From Candidatus Falkowbacteria bacterium HGW-Falkowbacteria-2 (GTDB lineage: Bacteria; Patescibacteriota; Patescibacteriia; Patescibacteriales; UBA12465): a stretch of 11,929 bases of DNA. Both the position numbers and the translations under genes were made by a program. The stretch is from NCBI GenBank assembly GCA_002841655.1, contig PHAH01000017.1:1-11929 (forward strand). The letters run 5' to 3'. The notes beneath the pieces are model-generated. The model was not told the origin of the DNA and searched no databases. It was given only the letters and a program-made list of their open reading frames with translations. Positions 6,914-11,929 of this stretch are shown piece by piece (within the stretch, counting starts at the first letter, position 1; every line of letters starts with the position of its first letter).

Positions 6914-8338
6914 ATGCAAACCGAGAATTTCAACCAGCCTAACCGCTTGCTCCTCTACGTTCCGGTATTTATAGCGGCGATAATATTTTTTGCCCATACT
7001 TTGCCACAAGCGATTTTTGATGCACAGGCAGCCGACAAATTTAAGATTGGCGATACAGTTACAGTTACCACCACTTCACTCAACGTTCGTGCTGATGCGG
7101 GCACGAACGCGCGCGTTCTCGGAGCCCAAAAAATTAATAGTAGCGGCGTTATCACTGCCGGCCCAAAATCTGCCAACGGTTTTAACTGGTGGCAGATTAA
7201 TTATAATAGCGGTATCGACGGCTGGTCGGCAGATTCCTACCTGCGCCTGACGGTAGCAACGCCAGTTGCTCAGCCTGCTGGCACAAAGTTTAAGACTCAA
7301 GATCGTGTACGTATAAATACAGCTGCTTTAAACGTCCGTTCAAACGCGGGTGTTGGCTCATCCATTTTAGGCACCCAACGACTTAATTCTACAGGAACAG
7401 TAGTATCCGGACCGCGCGCCGCCAACGGCTATAATTGGTGGCAAATTAATTATGACCTAGGCACTGACGGCTGGTCTGCCGAAGCCTTTCTAGATAAGAT
7501 TGCAACTGCACCGGCCGCAGGCCCGGGCTCTTCTACCTCTCTGCTTTGGGGAGCTTATGCCGGAAATAATCCCGGGAATTTGGAAGAGTTCGAGCGGCTT
7601 GTGGGCAAGAGTGTCGATATTCAAACTGTATTCGTGGGCTGGAATGACCCCTTCCCACGTGAGATTGGATTTCGTTTAAAACGAGACGGAAAAACCATGC
7701 TTATTTTCTGGGAACCCTACTCAGCTTCACTGGAAGCTATTAACGCCGGCCGCTCAGATGAATATATAGCCACGTTTGCAGCTCAAGCCAAAGAATATGG
7801 CGCGCCCATTATTATGTCACCCCTACATGAGATGAACGGTAACTGGAATCCTTGGGGTGGCTACGGTTTTGATGATCGTCCAATTAATAGCCCGTCATTA
7901 ATCATCGCCGTTTGGAAAAGAATGCATGATGCTTTCTTAGATGCTGATAATGTAAAATTCGCCTGGGCGGTAAACAATGTTTCTGTACCAAATATACCTG
8001 CTAATGCTGCCTCCGTATATTACCCTGGTGACGCCTATGTTGATTATGTCGGCGTCGACGGCTTCAACTTTGGTAATCCTTGGCAAGATTTCAGACAAGT
8101 TTTTGATGAATCGATGAAGGAAATGGAAAAGTATAATAAACCAATATATCTTTTTTCACTTGCCTCTGCCCCTGGGCCAGATAAAGCAGAATGGATCAAA
8201 GAAGGACTAGGAACGATTATTAAGCAATACCCTAATATTGCCGGCTGGGTCTGGTTTAATCAAAACGGCCCGGATCGCAACTGGACAATTAATTCTGACA
8301 CCGCTTCCCTCGAAGCATTTAAATCAATCATTCCATAA
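6914..8338 (+). CDS. Secreted protein with two SH3b domains and a GH26-like glycosidase domain
   Basis: 474 aa. Residues 11-29 are the hydrophobic core of a signal peptide, with a likely cut after AQA (about 39). Two SH3b domains (42-110 and 125-193) are 54% identical to each other and probably bind cell wall. Residues 208-474 are a GH26-like (beta-mannanase type) barrel: LLWGAYAGN, QTVFVGWND, FWEPYS, the acid/base motif LHEMNGNWNPWGGYG with E306, and VDYVGVDGFNFG. It ends WVWFNQNGPDRNWTINS. The second catalytic Glu, expected in a KPIxIxE(F/T)G-like strand, is absent: the strand reads KPIYLFSLASAPG (409-421), with Ser415 or Leu416 at that place. The Arg usual two or three residues before HEMN is also missing (MSPLHEMNG). 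So it may be a polymer-binding pseudoenzyme, or a family variant using another residue. It lies upstream of a polysaccharide synthase and deacetylase, which suggests a role in surface polysaccharide handling. Confidence 0.85.
   Translation: MQTENFNQPNRLLLYVPVFIAAIIFFAHTLPQAIFDAQAADKFKIGDTVTVTTTSLNVRADAGTNARVLGAQKINSSGVITAGPKSANGFNWWQINYNSGIDGWSADSYLRLTVATPVAQPAGTKFKTQDRVRINTAALNVRSNAGVGSSILGTQRLNSTGTVVSGPRAANGYNWWQINYDLGTDGWSAEAFLDKIATAPAAGPGSSTSLLWGAYAGNNPGNLEEFERLVGKSVDIQTVFVGWNDPFPREIGFRLKRDGKTMLIFWEPYSASLEAINAGRSDEYIATFAAQAKEYGAPIIMSPLHEMNGNWNPWGGYGFDDRPINSPSLIIAVWKRMHDAFLDADNVKFAWAVNNVSVPNIPANAASVYYPGDAYVDYVGVDGFNFGNPWQDFRQVFDESMKEMEKYNKPIYLFSLASAPGPDKAEWIKEGLGTIIKQYPNIAGWVWFNQNGPDRNWTINSDTASLEAFKSIIP
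7037..7492 (+). repeat. Tandem SH3b repeat (two 69-aa units)
   Basis: Unit 1 spans 7037-7243 and unit 2 spans 7286-7492, separated by a Pro/Ala-rich linker (TPVAQPAGT). By hand alignment 37 of 69 residues are identical, with shared blocks LNVR, NWWQINY and DGWSA. The units have diverged well below what a recent duplication would show. Confidence 0.85.
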
Positions 8339-8341
8339 AAA

Positions 8342-8370
8342 TAATCACCTAATCACCAACCACTTATAAA
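8342..8370 (+). promoter_or_regulatory. Possible promoter of the small membrane peptide / glycosyltransferase operon
   Basis: A TATAAA box at 8365-8370 would start transcription near 8377, about 14 nt before the ATG at 8391. The -35 at 17-nt distance (TAATCA) is poor, and no terminator separates it from the gene upstream, so readthrough is equally possible. Confidence 0.35.
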
Positions 8371-8390
8371 TCTATGTAAACACCACTTAT

Positions 8391-8489
8391 ATGAGAAGAC
8401 CTTCGCCGCCGCCCACATCTGTCTATCGGCATAGACACCCAGGGATAACTCCTGGAGCAATTTTAAGAAATCTTCTCATGGGCCTGAAG
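8391..8489 (+). other. Potential structured RNA region overlapping the small gene
   Basis: The 9-nt arms ATGAGAAGA (8391-8399) and TCTTCTCAT (8471-8479) pair perfectly across 71 nt. They enclose two local hairpins, TGTCTAT-CGGC-ATAGACA (8420-8437) and CCAGG-CCTGG (8439-8455). GCCC at 8411-8414 could pair with GGGC at 8480-8483, and CTTC at 8401-8404 with GAAG at 8486-8489, as a pseudoknot. I match it to no known riboswitch class. The closing helix would bury the small gene's start codon. Confidence 0.35.
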
Positions 8490-8549
8490 ATAAATATAAA
8501 ACCTGCGTTTATTTGCGCAGGTTTTTTTGTGCTAATCGGTATTTTATGA
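8391..8549 (+). CDS. 52-aa proline-rich single-helix membrane peptide, coupled to the GT2 gene
   Basis: An overlooked short gene. It starts MRRPSPPPTSVYRHRHPG, a basic and proline-rich cytoplasmic head, then AILRNLLMGLKINI, and ends with a hydrophobic segment KPAFICAGFFVLIGIL, consistent with one membrane helix in positive-inside orientation. Its stop TGA overlaps the ATG of the glycosyltransferase as ATGA (8546-8549), a classic sign of translational coupling. The start has the TTAT-ATG context seen elsewhere. A terminator-like hairpin lies inside its last third (8498-8528), so the region could instead be a noncoding leader with an attenuator. By position it resembles the small membrane partners that some GT2 synthases need (PgaD for PgaC is the known case), but there is no sequence evidence for homology. 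Confidence 0.55.
   Translation: MRRPSPPPTSVYRHRHPGITPGAILRNLLMGLKINIKPAFICAGFFVLIGIL
8498..8528 (+). terminator. Terminator-like hairpin inside the small gene, just before the glycosyltransferase
   Basis: AAAACCTGCG (8498-8507) pairs with CGCAGGTTTT (8516-8525) around an 8-nt loop, and the T run extends to 8528 (seven T). In form it is a textbook intrinsic terminator, 18 bp before the GT2 ATG. If the small gene is translated, ribosomes would cover it; if not, it could stop transcription before the synthase. Confidence 0.55.
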
Positions 8550-9571
8550 AAATCTCTTTACTCGTTCCATGCTTCAACGAGGAAACCAACATCGAAGCAA
8601 CCATCCGCTCTAGTCTTAATCAGACACGAAAGTTTGACGAGATTATTTTTGTTGATGACAGCTCAACTGACAACACCCCTAAAATTCTTAAGCAATATAA
8701 GAAGCTGATTAAGAGCTATAAGACCCCACAAAATACTGGCAATAAAAGCAGCGCTCAAGAGTATGGCCTCCAGTTTTTAACCGGGGACGTAATGGTTACA
8801 ACTGACGCCGACACCCTTCTGGACCCTCGCTTTGCTGAGGAAGTGGAACGCAGTTTTAAAAAACCAGGAATCTTTGCAATGGCTGGTTACGTAAAAAGTC
8901 TTCCCTATAACTGGCTAACCCTCTGCCGTGCCTTCGATTACGTAATCGGGCAAGACTTCCATAAGCTGGCTCAGGCTCATTTAAACTATGTCTTTGTAAT
9001 GCCCGGCGCTGCCAGCGCCTTTAGGGTAAAGATGTTTAGAAAATATATCACCTTTGATCATGATACGATAACTGAGGACTTAGATTTCACCTACATGCTT
9101 CATCGCCGCAATTTAAAGATATTCTACAACACTAAAGCGATAACCTATACGCAGGATCCCGCAACTTTGAAAAATTACATCAACCAAATGCGCCGATGGT
9201 ATGACGGTGGTTGGCAAAATCTACGCAAGCACTACAAAATCATGAAAAATCCAGTGCGAGCCCTTGAGCTATCTCTTATTTACATCGAAGGAATGGTGTT
9301 TTCAATTTTAATATTTCTAATTCCAATTCTGAATTTCTGGTTTGCTGTTATGTTCGTTTCGGCCTCACTGATTGTCACTTTATTGTACGGTATCTGGGCG
9401 GCTTGGCGCCTAAGGCGCCCCTCCTTATTACTAGCGCCTTTTCCTTATGTCCTACTAATATTTATCAATTCCGCCCTGTATCTTGAAACCTTTGTCAAAG
9501 AAATCGTTCTGCGCCGGCATAACCTCAAGTGGTTTAAGCCAGACCGAGTACATATTGAAATTAAACAATAA
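8546..9571 (+). CDS. Processive GT2 polysaccharide synthase, membrane-bound (PgaC/NodC-like)
   Basis: A 341-aa inner-membrane glycosyltransferase of family 2 that polymerises a sugar nucleotide and probably exports the chain. Catalytic motifs are complete: VDDSSTDNT (D37, D38), DAD at 87-89 for metal and nucleotide, TED at 176-178 carrying the base D178, and QMRRW at 214-218, the QxxRW motif of processive synthases. It begins directly with the Rossmann-like strand MKISLLVPCFNEE, so it lacks the N-terminal helices of PgaC and BcsA. Three hydrophobic segments follow the catalytic domain (about 241-262, 264-285, 295-312), then a basic tail. Start 8546 is preferred over an in-frame start at 8513 because it opens the domain and overlaps the previous stop as ATGA. 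The next gene follows after 4 bp. The deacetylase downstream suggests a poly-N-acetylhexosamine product, but the donor sugar cannot be read from sequence. Confidence 0.88.
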   Translation: MKISLLVPCFNEETNIEATIRSSLNQTRKFDEIIFVDDSSTDNTPKILKQYKKLIKSYKTPQNTGNKSSAQEYGLQFLTGDVMVTTDADTLLDPRFAEEVERSFKKPGIFAMAGYVKSLPYNWLTLCRAFDYVIGQDFHKLAQAHLNYVFVMPGAASAFRVKMFRKYITFDHDTITEDLDFTYMLHRRNLKIFYNTKAITYTQDPATLKNYINQMRRWYDGGWQNLRKHYKIMKNPVRALELSLIYIEGMVFSILIFLIPILNFWFAVMFVSASLIVTLLYGIWAAWRLRRPSLLLAPFPYVLLIFINSALYLETFVKEIVLRRHNLKWFKPDRVHIEIKQ

Positions 9572-9575
9572 TTAT

Positions 9576-10226
9576 ATGCCATTAACACCATCAATCGGAC
9601 TATCGGTACTCGTTCATCTCATTGTGCTTATCATATCCGGTCTGCGCCGTCTGTTTCGTTCCAAAAAGAAAAACCGTCGCATTGCTGCTAGAGAGCGCCG
9701 ATCACGATCACCGGCGTTAGTAAGTCGATTTTTAGGAATGATGATTCCTTTGACCATTTCCGTCGTCATCTTTAGTGGAGCGTTTAAACTGGTAGAGCTG
9801 GCTCTTAAAAACCGCTTTTCCTCAATTCATCTGGCGCAACAGTATATCGCGGCCACTCGTGCCGAAGAGTCCGCCGCAGACGCCAGCGCCGACGAATCGC
9901 CAAACAGGTCCTTAGCTAGTTTAATCGGTCCAGCGATGACGAAAGATGTTGGCCCGTTAGAAACGGGCACCTCAAGCTTCAACTGTCTTCCGCTCTTTAA
10001 CCACTTTGCAGTCGAATATGATTGGTCTGTAGTAAACTACTTGGCCGCAAAAGGTCAACCACATTCATTAGCTGACCGCCAGGCCTTAGCTGACCAGCTC
10101 GGTGTCTCTGACTACGATGGTAGTAACGCCAAAAATACTGAACTCTTCAAAGCATTATATCTGGAGTCTAATGATGAAAATATCGCCAATATTAATGCCT
10201 GTGACCTATTTATCGCTAATAATTAA
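9576..10226 (+). CDS. Two-helix membrane protein with an extracellular domain, synthase-associated
   Basis: A 216-aa protein not recognised as a whole. Helices at about 7-24 and 53-75 flank a very basic loop (RRLFRSKKKNRRIAARERRS), which places the loop in the cytoplasm and both ends outside. An Ala/Glu/Ser-rich linker (95-110) leads to a C-terminal domain. Residues 151-193 (VVNYLAAKGQPHSLADRQAL, later GVSDYDGSNAKN) resemble a short module found at the ends of some cell-wall hydrolases and surface proteins; this is from memory and low confidence. Two Cys (137, 209) could form a bond outside. The start at 9576 is 4 bp after the GT2 stop and has the AT-ATG context. The tight spacing suggests it works with the synthase, perhaps linking the polymer or the synthase to the wall. 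Confidence 0.7.
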   Translation: MPLTPSIGLSVLVHLIVLIISGLRRLFRSKKKNRRIAARERRSRSPALVSRFLGMMIPLTISVVIFSGAFKLVELALKNRFSSIHLAQQYIAATRAEESAADASADESPNRSLASLIGPAMTKDVGPLETGTSSFNCLPLFNHFAVEYDWSVVNYLAAKGQPHSLADRQALADQLGVSDYDGSNAKNTELFKALYLESNDENIANINACDLFIANN

Positions 10227-10227
10227 C

Positions 10228-10267
10228 TTTACATATATGCAAAACAAACAATTTAAACTTTTAAATT
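10228..10267 (+). promoter_or_regulatory. Weak promoter and AT palindrome before the deacetylase gene
   Basis: TTTACA at 10228-10233 and TTTAAA at 10252-10257 are 18 nt apart, a modest promoter match. The -10 falls in the palindrome AATTTAAA-CT-TTTAAATT (10250-10267), which could be an operator or simply AT-rich sequence. Confidence 0.3.
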
Positions 10268-10284
10268 AACTAACGAACAACAAT

Positions 10285-11929
10285 ATGAAACAAAAAATAC
10301 TACAATTTATCTCAAGAAGCAGCTTGTTCTTCTTGCTCGGAGCAACAATGTTAAATATTTACATTGCACCATCAGCTCACGCGGCTGATGGACCAAATCT
10401 TATTAATAACCCGTCGTTTGAAACTGTAACTGCCCCTGGGCAACCAAGTAATTGGCTGGTCGGCTTCTGGCCAGCAGAATTAGATGCTTCCTTCGATGTT
10501 GTTGAAGGTGTAGGTGGCGCTGGCACTAACGCCGCCAGAACAACCATCACAAACTATGGCACTCAAGGAGATGCGAAATGGTACTTTACCGATGTCCCGG
10601 TAGAGCCGGAAACATATTATGTCTTCCGCAACCAATATAAGTCAGACGCCACCACACGTGTTTTCGTTCGCTATAATATGGGTGGTGAGCCAGGATCTGA
10701 AGTATTTCAGCATTTACCAATTGCCCAGGCCTTGCCTGCTAACGACTGGACCAATTTAAGCGCTGAATTCCTAACTCCAGTTGGCGTTGTTTCTGCCACT
10801 ATTTTCCACATCCTTGAAAGCAACGGTTATTTAACTGTCGATGACTACTTTCTGGGGACGAAAGATAATCCCGCTGTTTTCGAAAATGGCGTCGTAACCT
10901 TATCTTTTGATGATGGTTGGCAATCAGTTTATACTAACGCCTTACCGATACTAAACGAGAAAGGCTACAAAAGCACACAGTTTATTATTACCGATGTCAT
11001 CCAGAACGAACGGGTAGGTGAATATATGACCACGGCTGAACTACAACAGCTATATGGAACAGGACATGATATCGCCGCACATACTCGTGATCATTCCAGC
11101 CTAACGCTACCTCAATTAAACGAAGCCGAAATGAAAAACCAAGTCAGTGGCTCTCGTTATGACTTACTAACTCGCCTAGGCTTTAAACCAGTTGATACGT
11201 TCGCCTATACCTACGGCGATTACAACGAAACAGCCAAGACTGCCGTGAAAGATGCTGGCTTCCTTGGCGCCCGCACTATTGATGAAGGTTTTAATGAGTT
11301 AACGACGGATCCCTATGCCTTAAGGTCATATTCCATCCTTAAGGGTGGCACCACTGAGCTTGGGGCAGAAGTTCCTGCAACGACAATCGAGTCGGTTAGA
11401 AACGCTATTGATAATGCCATCGCCAATAAGGCGTGGCTGATCTTCACCCTCCACCAAGTTGATGACAACCCTGCTAACATCTACGGCGCTACACCTGAAT
11501 TCTTCCAACAGATGGTTGACTATCTAGCCGAGAAACAAGCAACAGTGAGAACCATGTCAGAAACAATTAGTCTTTTACCAGGCACAGCCGCCAAAGATAC
11601 TGTTGCCCCAGTCATTGCAAGCATGGCCGACATCTTTGTTCCCGCTCAATCCGCTGAAGGTTCTGTTGTCACCTTCACCTCGCCAACAGTTAGCGATACC
11701 AATGACACTGGCTTAAGCGCTTTCTGTATGACTGATACTGGTCTGGTGTCTGGCTCAACCTTCCCGATGGGAAATACCCAAATGACCTGTAATGCCATGG
11801 ACTCCAGTGGTAACCTGGCGACACCGGTTTCCTTCGCCATTAATGTCACAGATCCGCTGGCACCAGTTGTCACGCTCTCCACGACAACTTCTCCAACAAA
11901 GCTTCAGGAGATAACCTTTACCTTTAGTA
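10285..11929 (+). CDS. Secreted polysaccharide deacetylase (CE4/NodB) with CBM-like, HYR and Ig-like domains, 3'-truncated
   Basis: The frame is open from the ATG at 10285 to the window edge (548 codons seen). A signal peptide (SSLFFLLGATMLNIYIAPSA, likely cut after AHA33) leads to a CBM4/9-like jelly-roll domain (about 37-192, NLINNPSFE to LTVDDYFLG). The NodB deacetylase domain (about 198-430) has SFDDG with base D209 and metal ligand D210, HTRDH with ligands H266 and H270, and LH at 389-390. The usual Pro of FAYPYGDYN is Thr309 here. Residues 434-522 are a HYR domain with the paired cysteines C481 and C502 (STFPMGNTQMTCNAMDSSGN). After 523 a bacterial Ig-like domain begins (APVVTLSTTTSP). 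The role is hydrolysis of N- or O-acetyl groups from a polysaccharide outside the cell; long adhesive repeats probably follow. It lies 58 bp after the GT2-associated gene, as expected for a polymer-modifying enzyme (compare PgaB beside PgaC). Confidence 0.88.
   Translation, partial: MKQKILQFISRSSLFFLLGATMLNIYIAPSAHAADGPNLINNPSFETVTAPGQPSNWLVGFWPAELDASFDVVEGVGGAGTNAARTTITNYGTQGDAKWYFTDVPVEPETYYVFRNQYKSDATTRVFVRYNMGGEPGSEVFQHLPIAQALPANDWTNLSAEFLTPVGVVSATIFHILESNGYLTVDDYFLGTKDNPAVFENGVVTLSFDDGWQSVYTNALPILNEKGYKSTQFIITDVIQNERVGEYMTTAELQQLYGTGHDIAAHTRDHSSLTLPQLNEAEMKNQVSGSRYDLLTRLGFKPVDTFAYTYGDYNETAKTAVKDAGFLGARTIDEGFNELTTDPYALRSYSILKGGTTELGAEVPATTIESVRNAIDNAIANKAWLIFTLHQVDDNPANIYGATPEFFQQMVDYLAEKQATVRTMSETISLLPGTAAKDTVAPVIASMADIFVPAQSAEGSVVTFTSPTVSDTNDTGLSAFCMTDTGLVSGSTFPMGNTQMTCNAMDSSGNLATPVSFAINVTDPLAPVVTLSTTTSPTKLQEITFTFS

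Noticed and set aside
6826..6942. 38-codon frame overlapping the start of the SH3b/GH26-like gene
   Set aside because: The start context is unlike the others, the peptide has no clear features, and the main gene has a good signal peptide at its own start. Kept only as a weak leader observation.
7037..7492. Recent tandem duplication or recombination hotspot in the SH3b region
   Set aside because: The two units are only about half identical at the protein level, so this is an old domain duplication.
8377..8528. Known riboswitch, SRP RNA or hammerhead ribozyme in the GT2 leader
   Set aside because: I could not find the SRP loop motif, a CUGAUGA/GAAA hammerhead core, or the conserved cores of the c-di-GMP, TPP, SAM, cobalamin or fluoride classes.
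11326..11882. Two minus-strand frames inside the deacetylase region
   Set aside because: The plus frame covers the region with CE4, HYR and Ig-like motifs; the minus frames have no recognisable content.

Overview
The window looks like a chromosomal segment of an uncultivated bacterium, most plausibly a Patescibacteria/CPR lineage (Parcubacteria-like). This placement is inference. It rests on the tandem ANGYNWWQINY-type SH3b repeats on a secreted protein, very compact gene packing, good sigma70-type promoters with 17-bp spacers, and no recognisable Shine-Dalgarno sequence at any start. The genetic code appears standard: TGA is used as a stop and never occurs inside the long frames. Left part (1-4293): the 3' end of an animal-type PurC-PurE fusion for purine synthesis enters from the left and ends at a good intrinsic terminator. 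Convergent to it is a two-gene non-homologous end-joining operon, ku then ligD, on the minus strand. LigD carries phosphoesterase, ligase and polymerase domains with all the key catalytic residues I checked. Middle part (4300-6742): a compact divergent promoter pair drives ku-ligD leftward and, rightward, an operon of a VOC-AHSA1 fusion protein, a PhnB-like VOC protein and a four-helix membrane protein, closed by a terminator. Next is a one-gene transcription unit with its own promoter and terminator. It encodes a 74-aa unknown protein behind a leader with a perfect 12-bp hairpin. Right part (6760-11929): a probable exopolysaccharide/cell-surface cluster. It holds a secreted double-SH3b protein with a GH26-like domain that seems to lack its catalytic nucleophile; a 52-codon proline-rich membrane peptide gene that overlaps the next start by ATGA; a processive GT2 polysaccharide synthase; a two-helix protein with an outside domain; and a secreted polysaccharide deacetylase with HYR and Ig-like modules that runs off the right edge. 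The last gene is open to the window end. The inferred logic of the cluster is that the synthase makes and exports a polymer, small membrane partners support it, the deacetylase trims acetyl groups outside, and the SH3b/GH26-like protein binds wall and polymer. The most notable points are the 52-codon gene with an embedded terminator-like hairpin, the GH26-like domain lacking its nucleophile, the eukaryote-like purine fusion, and a shared AT-ATG start context.
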